This document shows, piece by piece, positions 25,201 through 36,783 of a DNA stretch of 64,000 bases. The notes under the pieces were generated by a model that had not been told where the DNA came from, made no database searches, and saw nothing but the letters and a program-made list of their open reading frames with translations. The DNA comes from Chamaecrista fasciculata. Lineage: Eukaryota; Streptophyta; Magnoliopsida; Fabales; Fabaceae. Within the stretch, counting starts at the first letter, position 1; each line of letters begins with the position of its first letter. Location of the stretch: NCBI GenBank assembly GCA_003254925.1, contig QANZ01004638.1, forward strand, positions 32,143 to 96,142, given 5' to 3'. Made by a program: the position numbers and the translations under genes.

Positions 25201-26834
25201 ATCAGAGAATTATATTAGATCTGTTATCTTTTCCTTTATGAATTCAATAGAACTTAAAACCCAACATCCTACAACTTTGTATGCATAATCACTATAGCCT
25301 GTGTCCTTATTTTTCACACTCATCCCTCAACTAAACATCCAATAAGCATTTTACAGCAGAAAAACTAATATTAATCCCATAATGTAACAGATCTTCCTAC
25401 TTTTCTGAATGTTAGAGTAAAAGAGCATTAATCTATTCCAGGTTTAATAAGACTATTCATAAAATGAAAGTGCTTCAAACAATTTGAACTTTCAGAGTTA
25501 AGGTTGAGGAGGTCTTAAAACATATTGTTTAAATATTCATAACCAAGAGTTCTGATGCTTCATTGATGCATCAAGCCTATGCTTTGTCCACATATCAAGC
25601 CCCAAGGGCTTCATGTGAGGGAGCATGTTAAAACACTATAATAATACTATTTATGGCCCTTCACTTTAGGTGAAGCAGTCCTCAAAAACAAGAATACCTA
25701 TGCAAATTAAAGATTCTATCAAAGGAATTTCAACATCTTTCCACATTAATTATGTCAATTTCAGTTATGTTTTGCCTTTTCCTATTTCTCTTTCCTCTTG
25801 CATCTGAAATTTGAAAATAAATTCATAGTTTTCCATGTTAACATAAGACTATTCCATGCCATTCTAACATAATCCTGACTACGAAGTACAGTCTAACTTA
25901 GGAGGATGAAACAACAACAACAACAAGGACAGCAACAAAAGCCTTTTCCCACTAGGTGGGGCTGGCTATATGGATCAATCGATGCCAACGTTTCTACCTT
26001 TACTCATATCTACGATTAGGTTATTAATAATAAATCTATCCTAACAGTTTCTACTATTGTTTTCTTTGGTCTTCCCCTCCCTTTAGTTGTAAGGTTATCT
26101 TCTATCTAGTCAACCCTACATAGAGAAGCCTCTAACGGCCTTTTTGTACATGACCAAATCACCTAAAGGTATGTTTCAACTTAGAAGGATGAAAATCAGT
26201 GATAAATCAAAATAAATGTTTCTTTATGGATAAAAGACACAGAAGAAACAGATCTAATGAAGTTATGAGGTATTACAATTAACCACAAATAGAAAGCTTA
26301 ACCATAACAGTGAAACTTTATGACATCAATTTTTCAATTTTGCATATGCATGGAATAAAGGGAAAGAGAGTAAGACAAAAGAAGAGACATCACAATTCTA
26401 TCAGTGTTTTTCATTGATAATTTATGAGGTTGTGTAGGTGCTCGCCAAATCTAAAATCTTGAAGTATTAGCTCCATATAATAAAACAAACTTGTAGCAAG
26501 TGGAGAATGCCACAAAGCAACATTCTTAGAATAGAGCCCCAAGTTGATGCAACATCATACATAACTTCAAATACAGCATACTATTGGCATAATTAAAGCA
26601 ACTCATTTGAAGTTCAGTAACACCAACTCTAAGTAGAAAATTTGATATATACAGCAATTGATACCAATAATTACCTGTTCGTTTAGAACAGAGTCCACCT
26701 GCCATCCCTGATCATATGCAGAACCCTGCAGAAATACTTGTTATTCAACTAAAGCTGAAGCACTAAACCAGATAAACAGAAAAATATACACATATTTCCA
26801 TAAATAAAATAAATACCCTAAGGATTTAACCAAT

Positions 26835-26896
<62 letters not shown>

Positions 26897-29800
26897 TACA
26901 CCTAAAGTTACATGAATACACATTGGTTTTACCAGATTCTTTGCCTTCTTCTTCTTCTTTGGTTTAACAGATGTTTCTGCACAGTCATTTGGTAGCTGCC
27001 TTTCAAATTCTCCAATAGACTCCACCTCCACACTTTTATGGATCTGAGACCCTCCATGTAAAGTACTTTGGTCATCCTGAAAGGAATTAGTATCTCCACT
27101 CGAACCATCTGTCTTAACTTGAGCCTGTACTGTCCCAGTGACCCCAGCCGTGAAAGGACTCACAACTCTCTGTCTGGAAGCCGTGCGCATGCGTTTTGTT
27201 ATTGGCCCAACATTTAAACTAGCAGGCCTTTTTCCATTCAGCATGGATGGCTGAGGTCCAGTGGTATAATTTCCATAAGGCAAATCAGCCCCAACATCAC
27301 AGGGCCTTGGAGTGTAAGATTTCATCATTTGTTTATGTTTCTTGTGTGCAGATTTAGATGATTTTCTACCCTCATAGACACCAGGTAAGTAGTAAGTACT
27401 AGTTTCTCCATCATCCTCATCATAAGCATTATCTTCAGACCCAAACTCTAAATTCAATTTAAAAGAGAAAATTGAGACAAGTTCCAGACTGATCATTAAT
27501 TCACTCACAAATCAAATGCTAAAACTGGTCACAACATTACCTGCAGCAGTATCATAAATAGATGTCTCAACTTCCTCTTGCATGCTACACCCAGTTTTCT
27601 GCAAATTTTATATTTCTTAGTACTAATGACCAAAAATGAAGAGCCAAATGACTATTTGACCCTACAATAAGATAGATGAAGAACAAGATTGCCTCATACC
27701 ACATCCCAACATATCTTTGACCAATAAGATAAGGGTACATTTACCTCAAAGTTTACGAAATGAGATTCAACAGATTTTCGGTATGTTTCCATTGCAAAAG
27801 AAGGAACAGTATAGAAGAGATTTTCCTGCCAATTAAAATTACGATATGTGAGAAAGTAGAATAAGCCTACAACCATTACTGTGAATAAACTACAAAAATT
27901 AACCATATAATAATGTTTTGAATAATGATAGGAAGAAAAATGTTGAATAACTTAATAGAAGGCAGCTGCATCCAGTGCAATTCAAAGACGGCTACAATAC
28001 AACAACAACAACACTCAAAGCCTTTTCCCACTAAGTAGGGTCGGCTATATAGATCAACTGATGCTACCGTGTTCTATCTTTGCACATGTCTGCCAAAGAC
28101 GGCTACAATAAAACTGAAAATTTGGTGCAGATAAACATGGGACGGATAAAGATAAAGGTAACAAACAATAACAGGTTAACCAAATGCATATAAGGAAACT
28201 TGGCTCATACTTCTGTAAGATGCTCCTCCCATGGCATGCCCAGAGTGCCTGAGTCAGATATCCTATCAGGTGTTGTTGGTGCTTCTGCTTGAGAATAAGT
28301 TTCATGTGAATTGCTATACTTCAAAAATCTCAAAGCATAAGCTTGCACTTTCAGTGCTACATTTTTTCTGGGATGTTCCTCCATGTCTTTGCTTGTCTCC
28401 TGAAAAAGCCACCAACACAAAGGAATCAGTAACAGGCACCACATGATGTGAAACAAATAGTTTAGGAAGGCATCTGAGGAGGGAAAACTGAGTGTGTCTT
28501 AATTCTCCCAAATCATATCTATGACATATATCAAACACTCACATCATAGAATATAAGTATAGAACCAATGATAAATCTGATTAGCAATTAAAAATTAAAA
28601 ATAATTTCATCAAGCAGTAAAAAAGTTCATCAAACTTTAGAGGGTCATTCAACAGTAATATCAATATCCAAAAGCCACACAGATTCTATAATCCCAGTGT
28701 GTCGAATTGACAAAACAAGAAATCACAACTTAACCACACAGGCTTTAAACAATATGTACGGGATTCGGACAAGTATAACATCTAATCACCTCTTTCAATT
28801 TTACATCATTATAAAATCCTAAATAAAAGCAAGGTATGAGCTATTACGATTTACAAGTAGATTGAAGTAAGCATCATTTGACTCCCAATGCAATCTTTTT
28901 TTGACCCAATAAACAGGATAGGTGAATGATGTTATATCAATGATGTCCTATCCCTTTATTGACCGAAGTAGTAGACAACAAAGAATGTTCAAGAACAAAT
29001 AATTTTTTACAGTTAAAGTATGGGTCCAAGGAATAACCAGCACCATATCCATATTTCTTCTCTCATTCCTGGAAGTTTCATCTGCATCGATTTTCCTAGA
29101 TTCAGCCAAACCACTGGTGCAGTTAATGCTAGGATCACCATTATCTAGAAGAAGCTCAACTGAGCGCCAAAACTGCATGACAGCTTTAGCCATGCTGTGA
29201 GCCAAAACCTTTACCCCCAAATGTTTATTTTGTTCTTCATATCTTAATCTAGAAGTAAAGGCAGCTCGATGACACAATTGTGCAGCAGCAGTCATCTTCC
29301 AAAGACGCTCCTAAAAACATATCCAGGAAAGAAAATGTCTTAACAATTAAAAGATATCAATCATTTTAGGAGGTCAGACTTTTGCATTTTTATTTCCAGT
29401 CCATAAATGATAATCACTACCACATGGGACCAAGGAAGGGGGCAGCAGAAAATCACTAGCAAGTCTAGAAAATAAAACCTGTGCAAAATCATTTGCCAAC
29501 CACGCCATCTCCTCAAGGACAAATTTCCAATGAGATTTTGGGTTGTTCTGCATGGGTAAAGTGCGAATTGATGATAACTCCGCAATCCTCTTTCGCTTGG
29601 CCTGTTTAGCACATGTTAAACCTTGATATAGTTCATTGGTTAAATCACAGAAGAAAAACTTCCAAAAGGTGATAGAAAAGATGTCATTAATAACTAAATG
29701 TAATTTATAATTAAAAAACAACCTCTATAGTCCGTGCCTCTTCCAAAATAGAATCTTCATGTGCCTTGTCAGCCAGTAATCGGTGACTCGAACATGGTTG

Positions 29801-31683
29801 ACAATCAGAGGCAGCAGTAGGAATATTTTCATCAAGTGAAGCCTGAGGAAGTTCACAACTTAACACATCTGTGGGACCCTGGTGGTGTCTTCCAGAGCTA
29901 CTTCCCTTGACAGAATTGGAATGATCCACCAAGACATCACTTAACTCTTTATTACTTTTTGATACAGTACTGTCATTTTGTGGCACTCCCTCAAAATTGG
30001 AAAACTCATTCACTTTGTTTAGCGTGGAGGAACTGTTAGCGGGCATATCTTTATCACCGCCAGAATGATTTTGACCACCAGAGTCATTTCCACTGTTAGC
30101 AGTAGCTCCACCACCACCAGCTAAGCTGAGTTTTTTCTCAAATTCTGAGGTCTGTTCTGCAGTTCTTCCATTAGCATTAACATTTTTTGTATTAGGACAC
30201 ATATCATTGTCAATATTAACATCTCTACCTAGGCTTGTTTGTGTGCAGGAGGACTCTGAATTGAAGTTAGTTGTGCCTAATGCAGCATCACTATTTTTCC
30301 CTTCATTTGCTATTCCTTTTCTATCTACTTTTATGCTGCCAAATCCATTTTGCTGACCAGAACAAGTTTCGGTTTCAGGTTTGGTAGTTGCAAAACGCAG
30401 AGAATCCAGATCAGCTGAACTTACTGGCTCTCTTTCTTCAACTGCCTTAGCCTCCCCAGAAGCCATGACAACTTGATTTGGTACAGTATCATCTTGAGAA
30501 GGTAGAGCACACTGATCTTCCTTATAGTTCTTTTTAACAGTCGTATCCAATTTAACTTCAGGAACACTACTGCCACTAGCTGTTTGATGAGCTCGTACAA
30601 CATCCAACTTGTTAGCCAAAGGGTTAGTAGATGTTAGATCTTTAATAACCATATCCCCATTAGAATTTGGAGGCTTTGGCTTGGAAACAGAAGGCAAACT
30701 ATGGTCCTTTAGGCTGTTTGCTTCAGACAACAACCCCTTCCCATCTCTCGAACCACCCCGAGGACCATGATTAGTTCTGGACCTATTTCTTCGAGCATAT
30801 GGGCGGAAAATAGCAGAATCTTCTGACTCCTTAGCATTTTGACTCCCATCAATTTGTGAAGAATGTTCTGACAGAGGTATATTATTCCTTCTATTTTGAT
30901 GCAGAGACTTCCTTTCACCTTTGGGTAACTCATTCTCACCGTCAAATGTTAAAAGATTATCTGCAGTATTAGGTTCGCTAACTGATGGAGCCCCTGGTCT
31001 AGCACTGCTGTCAACAGAGTCTCCATGAGGGGAGGCAGTCAATGCAAAACTTCCTTTTGCTTCACTGAAGACGCAATAGGGGAGAGAGCGTTGAGAAAGA
31101 CACAATGAAATATCGTTAAGAATGCAAGAGATTCATTAACAAGTAGAGGATACTGACAAAAATTAGAAGGATAAAAAGAAAAGAAGAAGAAGAGTAAACA
31201 ACCTGGTCACAAACTGCTCATGGTGTTGATCAGTGAGAGAAGTAGACTGGACACTAGCTGAAGCAGCATTCCCAAACTTGAAGTCCAGAGGATTCCCACC
31301 CTACATTTACCAAGCAGAGCAGGTAATTATCATTTACATAAAAGCAATGGGAAATACAACGTGAAAAAGCTCAAAGCTACCTACTTTCTCAAGAAATTCT
31401 AGCTCCCTTCGTCTTTCCTCACGAACATCATATTCCTGTCTGTTATCAACATGCAATAGGTTACTCTTCACGCATAAGAACATACACAAAAAGAAAACAC
31501 ACAAACAAAATATGGAAGTACATAAAGATCCTCTCATCACCTGAGCTCTGCCTGAGCCTTCTCAATTGCTGCTCGGCGAGGAGAGGTTTTCAAACCTATA
31601 CCAACTCCGCCGTCGATAACCCCTCCCATGGAATCAACCTCAGCATTTACAAGGAGAGCAGATCCAGAGTTACATCCATGCAT
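19246..31683 (-). CDS. EAF1: EAF1-like chromatin scaffold protein (HSA and SANT domains)
   Basis: Joined coding exons, minus strand: 31683-31541, 31439-31385, 31300-31203, 31064-29723, 29601-29479, 29310-29044, 28399-28211, 27825-27745, 27598-27541, 27447-26933, 26725-26675, 24537-24480, 24379-24195, 24098-24045, 23920-23840, 23358-23221, 23116-23000, 22162-22062, 21908-21699, 21604-21229, 20934-19246. The sum is 5931 nt (1976 aa), close to Arabidopsis EAF1A/B. Phases agree at every junction. The start MHGCNSGSALLVNAEVDSMG and EYDVREERRRELEFLEK are characteristic. The HSA domain begins at residue ~547 (AKRKRIAELSSIRTL, then WLANDFAQ), a Lys-rich NLS (KPKKKKKAK) lies in exon 10, and a SANT/Myb module at ~1056-1120 contains PWSLFEDQALVVLVHDMGPN. 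The last ~560 residues are Gln-rich. EAF1 scaffolds the NuA4 histone H4 acetyltransferase in the nucleus. The exon 16/17 intron has a GC donor. An upstream leader exon lies near 33.5-33.6 kb. Confidence 0.93.
23121..23220 (-). other. GC-AG intron 16 of the EAF1-like gene (start at 23220, end near 23117)
   Basis: Exon 16 ends ...GGAATTCCAAAG and the intron begins GCAGGA; exon 17 follows TTTACAG. Joining there gives the conserved GIPKGSARQLFQRLQG and keeps phase 0. No GT dinucleotide near the boundary gives an alternative in-frame junction. GC-AG introns are a known minor class of about one percent in plants. Confidence 0.75.
25912..26177 (-). mobile_element. RTE-type LINE 3' end in EAF1-like intron 11
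   Basis: On the minus strand the sequence reads from a degenerate end of an RTE reverse-transcriptase ORF (ggtgatttggtcatgtac..., then a GRGRPKK-like stretch near 26085) to the tail ggctttTGTTGCTGTCC and (TTG)n at the left end. A 17 bp target duplication with one mismatch flanks it: aacttaggaggatgaaa at 25895-25911 and aacttagaaggatgaaa at 26178-26194. It is a 5'-truncated 266 bp insertion antisense to nothing else; it shares the gene's strand. Confidence 0.75.
26838..26896. repeat. (AAT)n microsatellite in intron 10
   Basis: About nineteen units of TAA/AAT run uninterrupted directly after exon 10 of the EAF1-like gene. Reading exon 10 through into the intron translates this as a poly-isoleucine stretch, which is an artefact. 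The length suggests high allelic variability. Confidence 0.95.
28000..28093 (-). mobile_element. Short RTE-derived 3' fragment in EAF1-like intron 7
   Basis: A 94 bp insertion shares the 'aaagccttttcccactaagt' core and (TTG)n tail with the copy at 25912-26177. It is flanked by a perfect 17 bp duplication, caaagacggctacaata, at 27983-27999 and 28094-28110. The perfect duplication implies a fairly recent insertion. It could also be called a SINE that borrows an RTE tail. Confidence 0.8.
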
Positions 31684-31839
31684 TCCCACCCCTAAAGTCT
31701 AAGATTTTCACCTCCCATCAATTGAAAAATCTGCCAAATTTGTGAAGGCAAGAGGGTAAATAATAGAGGAAAAATTACATAGATGCTCCTAATTTTGGGT
31801 CTCCTAAGAAAAATTAAATAAATTAGAAAAACAGAATGC

Positions 31840-33660
31840 AAACATTATCTGAGAACCTAAGTCACACAGAGATCAACCAACAAGAGATAAATAAGAAGTT
31901 TCCTAAAGGAGAGGTTTCAAATCAGAAATGCACTTTTTTCACGGTTTAAATCACTTCTACCCCCTCCCACCAGGAAAGGAAGGGCGGGTGGAAAAGATTA
32001 GCTATGCTCAGCCAGGTTGTCAAAGCATGTTAACTGAAGTGCCTATAAGAAAGGTTGTAATGTTTCTTGTCAGCTAAATAAGAAGATAGGGAGGAGGGGA
32101 GAAAACCCAGGTTGTGAGGATGTTGTTTAATGAGACAGATGAAAAGAGTCTCATCGCTGACACAGTTCACAAATTACAAGTTTCAATGCTTAAGTAACCT
32201 CTAACTTGAGCTGTGTTTTTTCCTCATTTTACTATTAAAATAACAATAGCAAACATGGTACAGGGAAGCATGAAATGGTGAACATTTTAAGGACCAGTAC
32301 TGCACGCATTAGCATGAGGAATCTAGCAAAAATCATATGATTGGCTGTAAGTCAAAGTATCCAGCTAATGGTTAAGGGCCTTCAACTAAATCGAAGCATC
32401 ACTAGCAACAAGGCATATAACCCTGAGTATATGTTTTACCTCGCCTAGAATAATAATACTTAGTCTCTGTACACAATTGACTAAATGTTTCTATACAAAT
32501 TCGTTTTCTCCCATAGATTCTGGGTAATTATTAATCAACTGGTTTCTCTCTGTCCCCATACAACCGAATTTTAGACCTTCTTTCAGCAAGTTGAAATGAT
32601 AAACATTTTCACAAATTAGTAAATTTTATCTTTGAAGGAGGACAAATCTAAGTTGAAACATAAAATGATCTCAAACTTAAAGAAATTTACCAAGCAAATG
32701 GTCCTCATCTTCTCATTTCATCATAACTGCCAAATTCTACACAATACAAACTAGTAAATTTCTATAACTGGATGAAAGTCTTTTCACAAGTCAGCATATT
32801 ATGTCACTTATTTAAAAAGAAAAGCAGAAGTAAATTACCAGAGACCAGAATAACAGTCAAATAATGTCTAACAAGAAAGCAAGGAAGTAGACTGGTTTGA
32901 ACAGTCTGCACTCTGCAGATAAAAGAAAATACGTAAAACCATTGAAGTTGCAAACTTGTAGACCCATTAACAAATTTAAAGACGCCACTTAACATAAAAA
33001 TTAAAAACTAAAACTAAATTGCAGTAACTTGTACCTAAAGTACTTTTTACCATGCAATGATATGAATTCTGACTCAACTATAACATGTATGATGGTTGGC
33101 GCCAATCATTACCTTCAAAATTTAGACTGGCATCACGAACCGTACATTTATGCTTCAAATTACTAGGTTACCGCTTAAAGAAGAGCATTCTACTTTGTTT
33201 CCCAATATGGGCAGATAAGTTCCCAGCAATTAATAACATATCAATTTCACAGACCATAACAGACACGACTTCAGGCATAATCCTGAAGACATTCCATGAC
33301 AATGCATAGGGCAGCCCAAGCGAAAAACAATTGAGTGGAATTTCCCAATTGAATTTAAAACCCTAACGACGCCCATTTCCACAAATTTCCCAATTTGCAA
33401 CATTCTAGGGTTTCCATATACACACCCAAATGCCCAAAAAAATAACAATTAGGACACGAGAGGCACCTTAATATACAGAGGAATCACGAATTTGTGAGCT
33501 AGGGCACAACTCGAAACACCTTGAGGGCTCCACACGTGCAACTTCTAGTCTCCTAGGGTTTTGGAAGAGGGAACTTTTCTTCAACGGAGCGAACACGAAT
33601 TAACCCTAAAAACCTAACATTTCGCAGCAAATGTCAGCCATGAAAGCGTATCTCAGTGTC
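31840..33660. repeat. Segmental duplication, copy A (EAF1-like 5' region)
   Basis: Copy A holds the 5' intron, leader exon and proximal promoter side of the EAF1-like gene. It is repeated in the same orientation at about 46548-48045. Matching starts at 'aacattatctga(g/c)aaccta' and ends at 'gaaagcgtatctcagt'. Copy A has extra segments (about 31930-31985 and 33115-33390) that are absent from copy B. Confidence 0.92.
33520..33620 (-). promoter_or_regulatory. Non-coding leader exon and promoter side of the EAF1-like gene
   Basis: On the minus strand the exon ends gagccctcaag before GTGTTTCGAG, a good donor, and an acceptor stands before the start codon (…GACTTTAG at about 31700). A CACGTG G-box core lies at 33533-33538. 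The transcription start cannot be read directly. Support comes from conservation of this block in the copy upstream of the PPR gene. Confidence 0.55.
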
Positions 33661-34516
33661 CGTGTGGAATCCAAACTCGGCAATTTGGTTCTTTTGCTTT
33701 TGTTTCTCTCTCTATATCTGCAAGTTGGTTGTTCTTCGTGCGTGATGAGAGGGAACTATGCGACCTCTGCGAGTAGTAGTGGGCTGGGCATGAAGACGAC
33801 GATGACGAAGAGGGCTTTGAGAACAATGGACGTCTATTTTGGGCTTTTTATTATTAATATATATAATTATTATTATTATTATTAATTTATAATATAAAAA
33901 AAATAGCAACAACAATAATAATAGGTAATTAATAATTATTATCTTCACTTTGAAAAACAAAAGTTTTCATATTTACTCGGAAAATTCTAAGATGTAAAGT
34001 GGGTATGGGTCTGGCACTTATTAGTGGCTGCTTTGTCATTGTATTTATGGTTGTCTGGTCACACTCGAAATTATGTATCTATTTATGGTAATTTTGCACT
34101 TTATCGGTAGTTCGGTAGTTAGTTTTTTCGAACGTTTGCATGCAATTCTAACGTGGCATATTCTCTTTTTTTAAGTCATTTAATGTTAAAAAATAATAAA
34201 AAAATAACTTTTTTAACCGATCATAACTGTGTATAGAGCTACATCACTAGTTGTATGCATACCCCATTTTGCATTATAGAATAATTCTATTATTTACTAT
34301 CAAGTTTTTCAATCTTGATATATTTAAATGTTTTATAATTTAACATCTTATGACTAGATTTTAAAATAATAATAATTTTCATCAAAAAAATATACAAGTG
34401 ATATTTAAGCTTCCTTCTTTTTCAAAACTGCTCCAAATTAGTTATTGTTGTTTTATGATAGATTTGCTTACATGAGGATCAAAGTTGAGGTATATACAAA
34501 TACAAGGAAGATAACA
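33661..34516. other. Spacer with AT-rich repeats
   Basis: This spacer contains TTA/ATT runs (about 33855-33885 and 33908-33945) and otherwise unremarkable AT-rich sequence. The ORF at 33631-33885 overlaps the duplicated EAF1-like upstream block and ends in the microsatellite; I do not accept it as a gene. Confidence 0.45.
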
Positions 34517-34524
34517 CAAGGGGA

Positions 34525-34828
34525 TAGCACTGTCAAAACGGGCTTAGGCCCGCGGGCCGGCCCGGCCCGCCCGCTAAATGGGCGGGCTTGGGCTTAAAAA
34601 ATTTGGCCCTTTTAAAAACGGCCCTAAACGGCCCGGCCCGTTTAGCCCGTGGCCCGTAACGGGCCGGGGCGGTTAGGCCCGTTAACATTTTTTTAAGAAA
34701 ATTTGCATGTAAAAATGTTTAGGCCCGCGGGCCGGCCCGGCCCGCCCGCTAAATGGGCGAGCTTGGGTTTAAAAAATTTGGCCCGTTTAAAAACGGGCCT
34801 AAACGGGCCGGCCCGTTTAACAGTGCTA
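34525..34828. mobile_element. hAT MITE with GGCCC-rich arms
   Basis: This 304 bp element starts TAGCACTGTCAAAACGGGC and ends GGCCCGTTTAACAGTGCTA. The ends are inverted copies of each other. A perfect 8 bp duplication, caagggga, flanks it at 34517-34524 and 34829-34836, the hAT signature. The body is iterated gggcc/ggccc words with two direct copies of 'ttaggcccgcgggccggccc' (about 34546 and 34721). It is an extreme GC island in an AT-rich neighbourhood and has no coding content. Confidence 0.9.
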
Positions 34829-35199
34829 CAAGGGGAACAAACCTAAGTCACTTTTATTATTCCATTTAATAAATATAGAAATTAGTTAATTACTTAACTG
34901 TAATAATAGTTTCCTTTTATATATTCCATGTCAGAAACTACTACAAGAGCAATTTTAGTAGCCAATGGTTTAAATTATTTGGTATTGCGGTCGGTAAGAT
35001 TGCATGGCATTTATATTGAAGGCTACTTAGTTGACTTTTAACAATTATGTAATCTTATCGGTTCATATTTGGCAAGTTTTACTACAATCATACAAAAGAA
35101 AACATTAACCATCTTCATCGAATTTCAAACTCTTTTGGAGCAAAGGTGTTTTAGGTGCATTAATATTGATTCTAGTGTGAACATATATGTTACGTTGGA

Positions 35200-36783
35200 C
35201 CACGAATGGCAATTTGGGTGGGTATTTACTGAATTCATTCGTAAAAAATATTCGATATCCGTCGGATACCAGATATCATATAGGATACGAAAAGTGAAAA
35301 ATAAAAAATCAATTATCCGGTATCCATCCGAAATGAACGGATAGTTAGGGTACTTGATATCCGATACACTATAATATAAATATTTTATTATATTTTATAC
35401 ATATTTTATTATATTTTTAATTAATTTATTTTAATTAACGGATATTGGGTATCAGATATCTGATATATCGGATTTTTTAATTAGGATATCCTATCCTATA
35501 TTCATTATTTTCGGGTATTTCAAATATTTAAGGTATCCGTTGGATATCAAATATCTGATACCGATAGGATACAGATACTATAATGGTTTTACAGTGATAA
35601 GTCTGTTATTTTGCCTAGTTTTAAGGGATAATTACTAATTTATTTGTATTCAAATCATGATTTTATCTCAATATATCTTAATTATTTGATTTTCCCCTTT
35701 ATCCTAAGTTTAAATTCAAAATATGATATCTTGTGTTTAAATTTGATATTTTGTGAGTATCATATTTTTAAATTTAGGATATGAGCTTATATTCTAAAAT
35801 TCACCTTGTTGATTAGATTTCAATCTCAAAGATGGCTCAAAATTGTGGGGACTGTGTAGCTCAAAATTAGGAAGGTTTAGGAGAGAATTAGGATTATAGA
35901 AACATTATAAATATCCCTCTCTAATTAGTGAAAAGGGGATTCAATCTGGGATCATCCATCTCTCTTCTTCTCTCAAGCCCTGTGTGGTTAATTCTTTTCT
36001 CTTGGTTTAGGATTAATTCTGATTAGATGTTTCAACACTTGTGAGATCATGTTTTTATTTTTCTTCATCATTTTATAATATTTTCTCTTCTCCTATTCCT
36101 CTTTTAATTGTTTTCAAGTTGTCTATTCAACTAATATCTAGTTGTCTAATTGATTTGTTAACATAATGTTAGGTGCTCTTGTTGATTCGTAATTAATAAG
36201 TTCATCACTGAGTAGCAACTAAGATGGTCATACCATGTTAGGGAGAAGAAAATATAAACAAGTAATTTCGTAAATTAATTATTTAGGGTTAATATCTTTC
36301 AGGTCTTAATTCTGTTAATTTAGATTGAATTGTCGATCGTGTCGGATTCGTCTAGTTAATAAGTGATTAAATTGGGTACATTATCCTTTAATCAACTTTA
36401 AAGAAAGAGTGATTTCACTGTATGATTTCGTTAACCTATTTTAATTTGATGAAAAATTATCTTTGGCATCAATGATCAAGTGCGAGACTCCATGAAGATT
36501 AACGTTAGCCAAGCCCTCATCTTATTGGTAACTTTTATCGTTGTTTTATTTACTTATTATTTTATATCACAATTTATCTTTTGTTTTCTGCTTTCTTTAG
36601 ATATGGTTGATAAACTTTAGACAATGATAGTCTCTGTGGATCGACCCTATTCTCACCCTTACTATAATTTATTATTTTAGTGTGTAGATTCAGGTTAATT
36701 ATTTCTTGTGGATTCGACACCCGTCATACGGATACGGATACAGACAGTAAAAAAATTTAAGGTATCCTATCCGTTGCCATCCC
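35200..36783. mobile_element. GATATCC/GGATACC-rich element with nested LTR
   Basis: Comparison with unit B shows that about 1.58 kb is inserted here. The ends carry AATGGCAATTTGGGTGGG on the left and, on the right, ccgttgccatcccta, whose reverse complement is TAGGGATGGCAACGG. The non-LTR part (about 455 bp) is made of iterated ggatatc/ggtatcc words in both orientations. The exact ends and target duplication could not be fixed. It resembles, in construction, the two word-iterating hAT MITEs nearby. Confidence 0.55.
35595..36726. mobile_element. Probable solo LTR (1132 bp)
   Basis: It starts TGATAAGTCTGTTATTTTGC and ends GGATTCGACACCCGTCA, with TG...CA ends. Flanking 5-mers are tacag (35590-35594) and tacgg (36727-36731), four of five identical. 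The tail phrase ctctgtggatcgaccc is common in plant Gypsy (Tat-like) LTRs. No coding region is present. The imperfect duplication keeps confidence moderate. Confidence 0.55.

Noticed and set aside
26741..26932. Extension of EAF1 exon 10 into a poly-isoleucine stretch
   Set aside because: It is translation of an (AAT)n intron microsatellite after a clear splice donor at 26932.
33631..33885. 84-residue plus-strand ORF with a signal-peptide-like start
   Set aside because: It lies in the duplicated EAF1 upstream block, ends in a microsatellite, is not conserved in copy B beyond the first codons, and has no known family.
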